From Acidimicrobiia bacterium (GTDB lineage Bacteria > Actinomycetota > Acidimicrobiia > Spongiisociales > UBA5794), in contig JABDMN010000310.1 of NCBI GenBank assembly GCA_013001485.1, positions 1 through 7,278 of the forward strand: 7,278 bases of DNA, read 5' to 3'. Below, in pieces: positions 1 to 6,693 of the stretch (positions within the stretch are counted from its first letter, which is position 1; each line of letters starts with the position of its first letter). The notes beneath the pieces were generated by a model that was not told the DNA's origin, did no database searches, and saw only the letters and a program-made list of their open reading frames with translations. Position numbers and translations under genes: made by a program.

Positions 1-359
1 GCTCAGGAGTGTTCCTCGACTACAACCAGAACGCCTGGGACAAGACGATCGCCTCGGCGTACAGCATCCGCCACACCGGGCTCGTGTCGACCCCGTTCAC
101 CTGGGCCGAGCTCGACACCATCGACCACACGGCCTGGGATCTGATGTCCTTCAAGGAGCGTTGGTCGGACGTCGGCGATCTCACCGACGGGATCGACGAG
201 GCTGCGTGCCGGCTGGATGCCGTCATGGAGATGGTGGCCGCCGATGAGGAGGCCGGTATCGGTGATGCACCGTGGCCGCCGCACTATCCGAAGATGCCGG
301 GAGAACCACCACGCGTCCAACCGTCCAAGAAGGTCGCCGAGAACTGGGAGGACAAGTGA
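1..359 (+). CDS. Prim-PolC / LigD-Pol-like primase-polymerase, C-terminal fragment
   Basis: This is the last 118 codons of an archaeo-eukaryotic-primase-type polymerase; the reading frame is open to the left edge, so the N-terminus and the catalytic aspartates lie outside the window. A GTG at position 9 is not a credible start because it falls inside the conserved VFLDYNQN strand (fragment residues 3-10), which in LigD Pol domains and stand-alone Prim-PolC sits near the end of the fold. It is followed by TIASAYS (15-21), STPFTWAEL (29-37) and a tail with GDAPWPPHYPK (87-97) and GEPPRVQPS (100-108). That tail, as I recall the family, is typical of stand-alone actinobacterial homologues rather than of LigD fusions, and no ligase domain follows. 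Family members add nucleotides to gaps and broken ends in repair. LigC, its known mycobacterial partner, is encoded convergently at 1743-2780. The stop codon overlaps the methyltransferase start. Family call is firm; the subfamily rests on the tail and the neighbouring ligC. Confidence 0.85.
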   Translation, partial: SGVFLDYNQNAWDKTIASAYSIRHTGLVSTPFTWAELDTIDHTAWDLMSFKERWSDVGDLTDGIDEAACRLDAVMEMVAADEEAGIGDAPWPPHYPKMPGEPPRVQPSKKVAENWEDK

Positions 360-1114
360 GCGGTCCCGACTACCTCGACAAGAACCAGAGCGAATGGGAC
401 GGCAAAGCGGACGAGTACGCCGTCATGGGGGAGGAGAACTGGGCGGCGGATGAGGTCAGGTGGGGCGTCTTTGGTGTCCCCGAATCCGAGATCGGCGCTC
501 TTCCCGAGATCGAAGACCGTGATGTGCTGGATCTTGGTTGCGGGACGGGGTACTTCTCGGCGTGGATGGCGCGACTCGGAGCCCGCCCGGTTGGGCTCGA
601 TCTGTCTCCCCGGCAGTTGGAGACGGCGCGGCGGCTCCAGAAGCTGCATGACCTGGAGTTTCCGCTGGTGCGAGCTGCGGCCGAGGCCTCTCCCTTCGTA
701 GACGAGTCATTCGACGTGATCCTGTCCGAGTACGGGGCCGCTATCTGGAGTGACCCGTATCGATGGATCCCCGAGGCTTCGCGGCTCCTCCGGCCCGGGG
801 GGACCCTGGTGTTTCTGGGCAATTCGGCGCTGGTGCTGTTGTGTGCAAAGCCGCTGGAGATCGACCCGGCAGAGAACATCCTGATGCGGCCCTACTTCGG
901 GATGCACCGTTTCGAATGGCCTGACACCGAGGGAGTCAACTTCAACATCGGTTTTGGTGAGTGGATCCGCCTGTTCCGAGCCAACGGCTTCGAGGTCGAA
1001 GACTTGATCGAAGTCCAGGCTCCAGAAGGTGCGGAGTCTCCGGTGAGCTTCTTCGACGCCGAGTGGGCGCGGCAATGGCCAAGCGAGCAAATCTGGCGGG
1101 TCCGCAAGCGCTGA
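356..1114 (+). CDS. class I SAM-dependent methyltransferase (Methyltransf_11-like)
   Basis: The protein has 252 residues. The SAM-binding motif I is clear as VLDLGCGTGYFS (57-68), followed by the acidic end of strand 2 in VGLDLS (79-84), the FDVILSEYGA segment (119-128) and the post-motif LLRPGGTLVF (144-153), all in standard order for the Rossmann-fold methyltransferases that act on small molecules. The C-terminal part (about 155-252) is rich in aromatic residues and probably forms the substrate lid; the substrate cannot be read from it. The start is GTG at 356, overlapping the polymerase stop as GTGA, with a good ribosome binding site GGGAGG at 346-351. A longer in-frame reading from 272 would overlap the polymerase gene by more than 80 bases and adds nothing conserved. 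The overlap implies translational coupling to the polymerase gene. No membrane segment is seen. A role in DNA or nucleotide modification is possible from context but has no motif support. Confidence 0.9.
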   Translation: MSGPDYLDKNQSEWDGKADEYAVMGEENWAADEVRWGVFGVPESEIGALPEIEDRDVLDLGCGTGYFSAWMARLGARPVGLDLSPRQLETARRLQKLHDLEFPLVRAAAEASPFVDESFDVILSEYGAAIWSDPYRWIPEASRLLRPGGTLVFLGNSALVLLCAKPLEIDPAENILMRPYFGMHRFEWPDTEGVNFNIGFGEWIRLFRANGFEVEDLIEVQAPEGAESPVSFFDAEWARQWPSEQIWRVRKR

Positions 1115-1131
1115 CAGGTGATGCCCTTTGC

Positions 1132-1746
1132 CTACCGCGCTGACGAGAGAACCAGCTCACATAGGGCTTCGACGCTGAGGGAGCCGTCCTGGTGGAGGAT
1201 TGGGAAGCCGTGCTTTTCGGCTTCTTCCCGGATGTATTCGTTGTGCCACAAGCTTCTCGCCATGAAGTTCTGGAACATGCGTTCCGGATCGCCCGAACCG
1301 GCCAGGAACTCGGTGTTGGCGCGCTCTCGCTCCTCGAGCACGGATGGAACGATGTGTATCCAGAACGACGCCACGTTGTCGAGACCGAGCTCGGCAAACC
1401 ACGCTGGCCGCAGCTGCCACCCGTCGAAGACAACCGGCTCTCGGAACGTTGAGTGGGCCCGGACGACGCGTTCCATTGCGATCCGCCCCGCTTGGGATTG
1501 GGCCTCGGCATCGGCGATCAGTTTCTCGGGTGGACCAGCCGTGAAGTATTCGGTGTGCGGCCCCATCGCGTGAAGCCCGGGATGAGACTCGGGAGTAGTG
1601 ACGGCCCGTGCAGCGATCATGAGGGTGTCGACGGTGATCGAGCTGCGTCGCAGGCGGTGGGCCAGGGCCAGCCCGAGCGTGGTCTTTCCGGCTCCCGGCG
1701 GTCCACCGATGAGGATGACTCTGGGCGCGGTTGCTGGATCGCTCAA
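1132..1746 (-). CDS. P-loop kinase / AAA_33-like NTPase of unknown substrate, coupled to ligC
   Basis: The protein has 204 residues and a Walker A motif GGPPGAGKTT (14-23) just after a short N-terminal strand RVILI (9-13). Further features are an aspartate in ITVDTLMI (37-44) at the usual substrate-site position of small kinases, a conserved-looking TTPESHPGLH (50-59), a Walker-B-like strand PVVFDGWQL (104-112) and an arginine-containing lid region EERERANTEF (138-147). This is the outline of small-molecule or nucleic-acid kinases (2-phosphoglycerate-kinase-like, AAA_33, zeta-like); I cannot assign the substrate. The start is TTG at 1746, overlapping the ligC stop as TTGA, with GGCGAGG (1760-1754) seven bases upstream. 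An ATG at 1803 would add an arginine-rich stretch inside ligC and is less likely. The gene is last in the minus-strand array and ends 17 bases from the converging methyltransferase. The context suggests a repair-linked job, perhaps end or nucleotide phosphorylation, but that is inference. Confidence 0.82.
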   Translation of the reverse strand: MSDPATAPRVILIGGPPGAGKTTLGLALAHRLRRSSITVDTLMIAARAVTTPESHPGLHAMGPHTEYFTAGPPEKLIADAEAQSQAGRIAMERVVRAHSTFREPVVFDGWQLRPAWFAELGLDNVASFWIHIVPSVLEERERANTEFLAGSGDPERMFQNFMARSLWHNEYIREEAEKHGFPILHQDGSLSVEALCELVLSSAR

Positions 1747-2780
1747 CCGACGACCTCGCCGAACGAGGCGCCCTCGGGACGCACGAGCTGATCCATCGTG
1801 CATTCGGCTGCCGGCTTGTCCGGCCGCCACCGCTCGAAGCGAGTGGCGTGGCGGAACCGGTTGCCTTCGAGCTGGTCGTAGCTGATCTGCACCACCACCC
1901 CCGGCTCGACAGGGATCCAGGACAGGTTCTTGCCGCCCGACCAGCGGCTCTCGGCACCCGGCATTCGCACCGGCTCTCCGTCGGTCGAGCCAAAGCTTGC
2001 GTCTGAGCGGATCTGCTCGAACTGGCGGAGCAGCTCGACCCGATCGTGGTCCGAGAACCCTGAGCAATGGCCGATGAAGTGGAGGTCGCCGTCGTCGGTG
2101 TAGAGGCCGAGCAAGATCGAGCCGATCTTGTCGCCGTCCTTGTGGACGCGGTAACCACCGACGACGCAGTCCGCATCACGTCTGTGCTTCCACTTGATCC
2201 AGGTCCGTTTGCCTTCCAGATAGGCGCCATCGGTCTGTTTGCAGATGATCCCGTCGCATCCGGCTGCCTCGTAGTCGTGGAACCATCGGGTGGCCTCCTC
2301 GAGGTCGTCTGTCACCGGGGTGAGGTGCCATTGCGACCCCAGAGAGGGGACAAGAGCTTCGAGCTTGGTGCGGCGCTCCGAGTAGGGAAGGTGACGCAGG
2401 TCCTCGCCTTCGAGGGCGAGGAGGTCGAAGGCGACCAGCTCAGCCGGGATCTCTCCGGACAGCATCTCCACCCTGGACGCCGCGGGGTGGATGCGCAGCT
2501 GCAGCGAGTCGAACTTCGTGACGCCGTCGATGACAACGACGATCTCGCCGTCTACGACCGTGCCCGGGGGAAGGGCATCGAGGGCTGGCAGCAATTCGGG
2601 GAAGTAGCGCAGCATCGGCTTGCCGTTGCGAGACTCGAGCCGGGGTTCGGAGCCTCCCCAGGCAAGCATCCGGAAGCCGTCCCACTTGGGCTCGTACACC
2701 CAGCCTGGAGGCTCCGGCGGAGATTCCCGCACCTTGGCCTTCATGGGGTCGATTGGAGGTGGGAAGGGCCAGTCGGGCAC
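1743..2780 (-). CDS. ligC: ATP-dependent DNA ligase, LigC type
   Basis: The protein seals nicks in duplex DNA using ATP through a covalent lysine-AMP intermediate. It has 345 residues, close to mycobacterial LigC (about 358). Nucleotidyltransferase motifs appear in order: motif I EPKWDGFR (30-37) with catalytic Lys32, SRNG (50-53), motif III VVDGEIVV (75-82), IIIa FDLLAL (118-123), IV CDGIICK (175-181) and V WIKWKH (194-199). A C-terminal OB fold follows and ends with RFERWRPDK (314-322), matching motif VI. There are no polymerase or phosphoesterase domains, so it is LigC rather than LigD. The GTG at 2780 is chosen because the resulting N-terminus, PFPPPIDPMKAK (5-16), matches the extended start of known LigC proteins; the ATG at 2744 would remove it. 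The ribosome binding site is weak. The start lies 5 bases after the SAM synthase stop, and the stop overlaps the downstream kinase start, so it sits inside an operon. Partner: the Prim-PolC-like gene at the left edge. Confidence 0.95.
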   Translation of the reverse strand: MPDWPFPPPIDPMKAKVRESPPEPPGWVYEPKWDGFRMLAWGGSEPRLESRNGKPMLRYFPELLPALDALPPGTVVDGEIVVVIDGVTKFDSLQLRIHPAASRVEMLSGEIPAELVAFDLLALEGEDLRHLPYSERRTKLEALVPSLGSQWHLTPVTDDLEEATRWFHDYEAAGCDGIICKQTDGAYLEGKRTWIKWKHRRDADCVVGGYRVHKDGDKIGSILLGLYTDDGDLHFIGHCSGFSDHDRVELLRQFEQIRSDASFGSTDGEPVRMPGAESRWSGGKNLSWIPVEPGVVVQISYDQLEGNRFRHATRFERWRPDKPAAECTMDQLVRPEGASFGEVVG

Positions 2781-2785
2781 GCTGA

Positions 2786-3925
2786 TCAGAACAGGTCGTA
2801 GTGACCGTCGATGAGGCGGTCCCGCACGCCGTCCCAATCAGCAAAGGCGTCGCCCACGATCCCGGCGACGTGAGCCTCGTCAGGTTGTCCGACCACCTGA
2901 ACGTGCACCGCTTGGGGCTCGGTGACGGGCTTTCCGATCGACGAGAGCAGTCTGACAGTGGTTTCGCCGACACCTTCCTCGAGGAGCCGGGTGGCGATGT
3001 CGTGGCCAACGGCGTGATATGTCTTGCCGACGTGGGCCGCCGGGTTCTTGCCTGCCGCCGCCTCGAGGCTCATCGGACGGTACGGCGTGATGAGGCCGCC
3101 GAAGCGGTTGCCCCGTCCAACCTGGCCATCGTCACCTGCCTCGGCCGAGGTCCCGGACATCGTCAGGTAGGCGGAGTCGGCGCTGTCGGCCTGATTCACG
3201 GCCACGTCGACCTGATTGTCGAGAACCTCGCGAGCCTCGGCGAGAGCAGCTGCCCGCACGGTGTCGAGGACTTCGTCGTACTCGTCCCGATTCTGCACCC
3301 GCTGTGCCAGCACCGGGATTGCGACGGTGAGCCGTGCCTCGGCATCGAATCGAGCACCCATCACCTTGATGTCGCGACCCACCGGCACCACGTTGCGGAA
3401 GGCATCGGAGTTGAGATGGACTTCCACCCGGTGCACCGCTTCCTCGAGAGGTGAGCGGGGCAGCGACACCGCAGCGAAGGAGGTGTCGTTGCTCAAGGGC
3501 ACATCACCCTCGTTGACCACGGCAAGGTCGGCGGCGGACTGGCTCAACCAGACCTCGACCTCGAATGCGTCCTCGTCGGCGTCCGGGAGCAGGCCCATCA
3601 GGATCTTGTGGAACTCGTCGGCGAGCGATTTGGGATCGGGAGCCCAGTCTCTGGAGAAGTCTGCCTTGCCCACCAGGATCAACCGGGACTTCGTCAGGTG
3701 TGAGCCCCCGCCAAACCCGACGTCGACCGAGCCGGCGGCCAGCAACGCCTTGTCGACATTGAAGTGGCGTACCGCACCGGTGTTGGCCAGGTACTCACGG
3801 GCCAGTTTCCGGGCCAGTTCCTCCGCCATGAAGTCGCAGATCGTGTCGGGATGGCCCGTGCCCTTGCGCTCGACGAACTCGACGGGTGGGGCATAGGGGA
3901 GGCGCGTGGTGATGGACAGGTTCAT
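2786..3925 (-). CDS. mat: archaeal-type S-adenosylmethionine synthase (methionine adenosyltransferase)
   Basis: The enzyme makes S-adenosylmethionine from methionine and ATP. The 379-residue protein belongs to the archaeal family (COG1812-type) and not to the canonical bacterial MetK. Diagnostic blocks are VERKGTGHPDTICD (18-31), the FNVDKALL (55-62) and VGFGGG (69-74) region, and the very characteristic GRGNRFGGLITPYRP (270-284) followed by MSLEAAAGKNP (285-295) and HVGKTYH (298-304). The length is slightly below the usual archaeal size of about 400. The ATG at 3925 is chosen because the conserved family region begins a few residues later; an open extension further upstream runs into the permease gene and is arginine-rich and unconserved. 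Upstream there is only GAAGTGAG as a weak ribosome binding site. It appears to be the first gene of a mat-ligC-kinase unit, 5 bases before ligC, with its own possible promoter in the 67-base gap. Whether the genome also has a canonical MetK cannot be seen here. Confidence 0.95.
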   Translation of the reverse strand: MNLSITTRLPYAPPVEFVERKGTGHPDTICDFMAEELARKLAREYLANTGAVRHFNVDKALLAAGSVDVGFGGGSHLTKSRLILVGKADFSRDWAPDPKSLADEFHKILMGLLPDADEDAFEVEVWLSQSAADLAVVNEGDVPLSNDTSFAAVSLPRSPLEEAVHRVEVHLNSDAFRNVVPVGRDIKVMGARFDAEARLTVAIPVLAQRVQNRDEYDEVLDTVRAAALAEAREVLDNQVDVAVNQADSADSAYLTMSGTSAEAGDDGQVGRGNRFGGLITPYRPMSLEAAAGKNPAAHVGKTYHAVGHDIATRLLEEGVGETTVRLLSSIGKPVTEPQAVHVQVVGQPDEAHVAGIVGDAFADWDGVRDRLIDGHYDLF

Positions 3926-3937
3926 GGGCTCACTTCG

Positions 3938-3955
3938 AATCGCGGTGTCGCGATT
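3938..3955. promoter_or_regulatory. perfect 18-bp palindrome, possible operator upstream of mat
   Basis: On the minus strand the sequence AATCGCGACACCGCGATT forms two perfect 7-base arms around a 4-base centre. Its first arm shares the AAT of the TACAAT -10 hexamer, so the palindrome would cover roughly the -10 element to +9 of the predicted transcript, and it ends 12 bases before the mat start codon. That placement suits a repressor operator. It is not a good intrinsic terminator for the upstream permease gene because no T-tract follows. It could alternatively fold as a small hairpin near the ribosome binding site. The regulator, if any, is unknown. Confidence 0.42.
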
Positions 3956-3958
3956 GTA
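3953..3958 (-). promoter_or_regulatory. possible -10 element for the mat-ligC-kinase operon
   Basis: On the minus strand the hexamer TACAAT lies 27 bases upstream of the mat ATG and matches the sigma-70 -10 consensus at five of six positions. It is the only AT-rich hexamer of this kind in an otherwise GC-rich 67-base gap. At the expected 17-base spacing the -35 position reads GCAGAG, a poor match, as is common for actinobacterial promoters or those needing an activator. It predicts a start near 3946 and a leader of about 20 bases. This is a sequence match only. Confidence 0.4.
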
Positions 3959-3992
3959 CGGCAGCGGTCGGACATCTCTGCGCGTCTTGGGG

Positions 3993-5168
3993 TCATGCCT
4001 CGGCCGAACGCCACGCCTCGCGCAGCTTGACCTTGCCGCCGGTCCGGAGCAGACCTCCGGAATACACCCGTCCGGCGAACCGGACAAGCAGATACGTGGA
4101 CACCACCATCACGGAGAGGGATACCGCTATCTCCCACGCTGCGGCGTCACCCCCGGCGATCCGAAGCGGCATGGTGATCGGTGCGAAGGGAGGCAAGAAC
4201 GAGGCGACTCTCAGCACCGGGTTGTCCGACCCGACCGAGAACAGCGCCGTGTAGAACGAGGCCAACAGCAGGATCGTGAGGGGAAAGGCCGCGTTCTGAG
4301 CCTCCTCTTGCCGTGAGACCAGCGAACCGGCCGCCGCATAGGCGGTGGCATAGAAGCCAAAGCCGAGGAAGAACCACACGATGGACCACACAACCGTGCC
4401 CACGGCGGCCTCGGGGAGAGCCGGCAGGTCTATGAACCGGCCAACCACGATCGACATGGCGACGATCGCCAGGACCTGGAGGAGGCCCAGCGCACCGATG
4501 CCGGCGATCTTGCCGACGAGGAGCCGATGGGGCCGGAGGGCGCCAAGCACCATCTCCACCACCCGGTTGCTCTTTTCCTCGACCACTCCGATCAGGATCC
4601 ACTGCCCGTACGTGACGATCACCATGAACATCACGATTGCCAGGATGGCTGCGAAGCCCTGATTGCTCTCCTTGTCGTCCTCGGTGACCGGTGTGACATC
4701 GGAGACCGCTATGTCGGGAGGTGTGAGCAGCTGGGTGAGCGTCGTCGGGTCGAGACCGAGGTCTTCGGCCCGTTCGGCAATGATCGAGGTTGTGGCCGCA
4801 GCGACCAGCAGCGACCGCAGGGTTCCCGGCGTTCCGTCACCGATCAGGACCTCGGGCCCAGCGACGATTGCTCCTTCGTAGTCGCCGTTCTCGACGCCGC
4901 TCGATGCCACTTCCGTCGGCACTCGACTGAACACGAAGCCGACGCCTTCGGAGTCGAGCGCCTCCATCGTTGGTTCGATATCGGCTGAGACCGTGGTTTC
5001 TACGGCGACCCGGTAGGGCTCGGGGTCATCGTCGAAAAACGTCGGCACGATCAGGAACGCCGCGACCAGCAGCATCGTGAACCCCGTGGACAACTGGAAA
5101 GCTCGCGACCGGATCCGCTCGGCGAAGTCACGGGTCGCGACCAGTGAGATGGCGCGTAGAGGGGTCAC
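3993..5168 (-). CDS. ABC-2 type exporter permease (NatB-like)
   Basis: This is the membrane subunit of a two-gene ABC exporter, 391 residues long. One N-terminal membrane helix lies near 28-45 and is followed by a large, mostly hydrophilic domain outside the membrane (about 46-168), as in the NatB/ABC2_membrane_3 family. About five further helices follow: 171-196, 219-243, 256-284, 294-312 and 345-365. The cytoplasmic family signature EEKSNRVVEMVLGAL (197-211) lies after the second helix. The C-terminus is a short basic tail. The start is GTG at 5168, overlapping the ATPase stop codon as GTGA; no strong ribosome binding site is visible, so translational coupling is likely. The substrate is not evident: NatAB relatives export sodium, but many homologues export other compounds. 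The gene is the last of the upstream group; the 67-base gap follows it. Confidence 0.92.
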   Translation of the reverse strand: MTPLRAISLVATRDFAERIRSRAFQLSTGFTMLLVAAFLIVPTFFDDDPEPYRVAVETTVSADIEPTMEALDSEGVGFVFSRVPTEVASSGVENGDYEGAIVAGPEVLIGDGTPGTLRSLLVAAATTSIIAERAEDLGLDPTTLTQLLTPPDIAVSDVTPVTEDDKESNQGFAAILAIVMFMVIVTYGQWILIGVVEEKSNRVVEMVLGALRPHRLLVGKIAGIGALGLLQVLAIVAMSIVVGRFIDLPALPEAAVGTVVWSIVWFFLGFGFYATAYAAAGSLVSRQEEAQNAAFPLTILLLASFYTALFSVGSDNPVLRVASFLPPFAPITMPLRIAGGDAAAWEIAVSLSVMVVSTYLLVRFAGRVYSGGLLRTGGKVKLREAWRSAEA

Positions 5169-6055
5169 TGGCCCACCGCCCTGCGAAAGACCTCGGACAG
5201 GTTGGGTGGCTCGAATGCGAAGTGAACGACCTCGCCCGCTGCTTCAGCGGCGGCGGCGAGGCGGCTGACGCCATCGTGGTCATGGACCTCGACCCGGGTC
5301 CGGTCTCCGTCGCGGGTGATCACGTGGATGTTCTCCAGGGTGTCGATCCAGCGGCTTTCGGAGCCTTTGACCTCGACGTCGAGGTATCGAACCGGCGAGT
5401 CGGAGCGCAGCTTGCGCACCGGGCCGTCGAGGACGACCGTGCCGCGGTTGATGATGACAACGTCCTCGCAGAGATCTTCGACGAGGTCGAGCTGGTGGGA
5501 CGAGAACATGACGGCGGCACCGGCGTCGGCGCGCTCGGCGAGCGCCCCGGCCAGGGATTCCACACCGAGAGGGTCGAGTCCGGAGAACGGCTCGTCGAGC
5601 ACGAGTACCTCGGGATCATGGACGAGGGCAGCGGCAAGCTGCACCCGCTGCTGGTTGCCGTGGGACAGCTCCTCCAGGCGATCATCCGCCCGATCGCCGA
5701 GCCCGAGCTCCTCGAGGAGGCTCATGGCCGAGTCGGACGCAACGGTTCGTTCCATGCCATGGAGTCGGCCGAAGTAGATGAGCTGGTCGTGAACCTTCAT
5801 TCTGGGATACAGCCCTCGCTGTTCGGGCATGTACCCGAACCGGAGCCGGCTGGTCGCAGTCACCGGCTCGCCGTGCCAATGAACCGCGCCGAAGTCGGGG
5901 CGCACAAGCCCGAACACGGATCGCATTGCTGTGGTCTTGCCGGCACCATTCGGGCCGAGGAAGCCAAGGAGCTGACCGGGTCGCAGCGAGAATGTGCAGC
6001 CGTCGAGGGCAACCACATCGCCAAATCGTTTGGACAGACCGTTCAGTTCGAGCAC
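5165..6055 (-). CDS. ABC exporter ATP-binding protein (NatA-like, C-terminal DUF4162-like domain)
   Basis: This is the ATPase that powers the permease at 3993-5168. Counting from the GTG at 6055 (296 residues), all nucleotide-binding motifs are present: Walker A GPNGAGKTT (34-42), Q-loop PEQRGLYP (77-84), signature LSHGNQQRVQ (130-139), Walker B VLVLDEP (150-156), D-loop SGLDP (158-162) and switch histidine in SSH (185-187). LS-x-GNQQ instead of LSGGQ is usual in the NatA/DUF4162 branch, and the C-terminal 75 or so residues fit that accessory domain, including the final LSEVFRRAVG. The start is uncertain. GTG at 6055 places the first conserved strand (LELNGLSKRF) at the N-terminus and leaves 14 bases after the nitroreductase stop. 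GTG at 6100 gives 311 residues with a nonconserved leader and a 31-base overlap. Neither has a clear ribosome binding site. The stop overlaps the permease start. Confidence 0.94.
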   Translation of the reverse strand: MLELNGLSKRFGDVVALDGCTFSLRPGQLLGFLGPNGAGKTTAMRSVFGLVRPDFGAVHWHGEPVTATSRLRFGYMPEQRGLYPRMKVHDQLIYFGRLHGMERTVASDSAMSLLEELGLGDRADDRLEELSHGNQQRVQLAAALVHDPEVLVLDEPFSGLDPLGVESLAGALAERADAGAAVMFSSHQLDLVEDLCEDVVIINRGTVVLDGPVRKLRSDSPVRYLDVEVKGSESRWIDTLENIHVITRDGDRTRVEVHDHDGVSRLAAAAEAAGEVVHFAFEPPNLSEVFRRAVGQ

Positions 6056-6069
6056 AGCCGACGACGCTA

Positions 6070-6684
6070 TCAGCTCGCCGGACGGGTTCGGCCGGTCCAC
6101 CGATCGCGGTGCACGACTGTGGCCTGATCCCTCCAGCCCCGCTGCAACGAACCGGAGCGACGATCGGGTGCAGGATGACCGATCGTGATGATGCCGACGA
6201 TGGCGTATTCGTCGGGGACGCCGAGCATGGCGCCGATCTCTGGAGCGGCGTGAGCGCCGAGGAACCCGGCTGCGAGGTCCTCAGCGACAGCGGCAACCAG
6301 CATGTTCTGCATCGCAGCGCCGGCGTCTACCCACCAGTACGGCACCGGCCATTCGATCTCGGAGCCGTCCTCGTTGGTCTTATCAGTCTCTTGGTAACGC
6401 CGGTGATAGGCCTCTTCGCTGACACAAAGGACGATGTGGACCGGCGCCCGCGAGATCCATGGGTCCAGCCCCATGGCGACGTAGGCCGGCTCATTGGCAA
6501 GGTCTGCAATCTGAGACCGTAACTCCGAGTCGGTGACGACCACGAACGCAACGCCCTGGGAGAAGCCGGCCGACGGGGTGCGGCGTCCGGCGTCCACGAT
6601 GCGGTCGACCGCTCCAGGATCCACGGGTGCTTCGGCGTAGTTGCGCACCATCCGGCGCCGGCGCACCGCTTCGTAGAACTCCAT
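6070..6684 (-). CDS. nitroreductase-family FMN-dependent oxidoreductase
   Basis: The protein has 204 residues, a normal size for this family of dimeric flavoenzymes that use NAD(P)H. The FMN-phosphate region RRRRMVRNY (8-16) is typical, followed by PSAGFSQG (37-44), which resembles the PSA/N motif of the second FMN contact. A helix region from WVDAGAAMQNMLVAA (118-132) and a strand before a glycine-proline turn, GIITIGHP (164-171), match the conserved C-terminal half. The substrate cannot be inferred: members reduce nitroaromatics, quinones, flavins, enones or other acceptors. The ATG at 6684 fits the family N-terminus; only a weak AGG lies upstream. It starts 9 bases after the pntB stop and is followed closely by the ABC ATPase, so it is probably cotranscribed with the transhydrogenase, which would supply NADPH. 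The last residues after HRDRW (192-196) are an unconserved tail. Confidence 0.9.
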   Translation of the reverse strand: MEFYEAVRRRRMVRNYAEAPVDPGAVDRIVDAGRRTPSAGFSQGVAFVVVTDSELRSQIADLANEPAYVAMGLDPWISRAPVHIVLCVSEEAYHRRYQETDKTNEDGSEIEWPVPYWWVDAGAAMQNMLVAAVAEDLAAGFLGAHAAPEIGAMLGVPDEYAIVGIITIGHPAPDRRSGSLQRGWRDQATVVHRDRWTGRTRPAS

Positions 6685-6693
6685 GGCACGAAC

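Noticed and set aside
9..359. GTG at position 9 as the start of a complete small gene
   Set aside because: The frame is open to the window edge and the GTG lies within the conserved VFLDYNQN strand of the polymerase fold, so the gene is a cut longer gene.
1108..1144. Direct repeat GCGCTGAC at 1108-1115 and 1137-1144 flanking the convergent junction
   Set aside because: Only 8 bases, inside the coding ends of two genes and without inverted arms; most likely chance in GC-rich DNA, not an attachment site or a terminator.
2067..2801. Long open frame on the + strand opposite ligC
   Set aside because: High-GC shadow frame; low-complexity translation without a family, while ligC on the other strand is complete with all ligase motifs.
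2801..3896. Open frames on the + strand opposite the SAM synthase
   Set aside because: Shadow frames of a well-conserved gene; translations rich in Arg, Ser and Ala with no motif.
5638..5667. ABC signature LSHGNQQ differing from the classical LSGGQ
   Set aside because: This variant is usual in NatA/DUF4162-type exporters, so it is not a damaged or unusual ATPase.
5144..6127. Long open frame on the + strand opposite the ABC ATPase
   Set aside because: It mirrors the codon pattern of the ATPase gene, has no recognisable domain, and the opposite strand carries every ABC motif in order.
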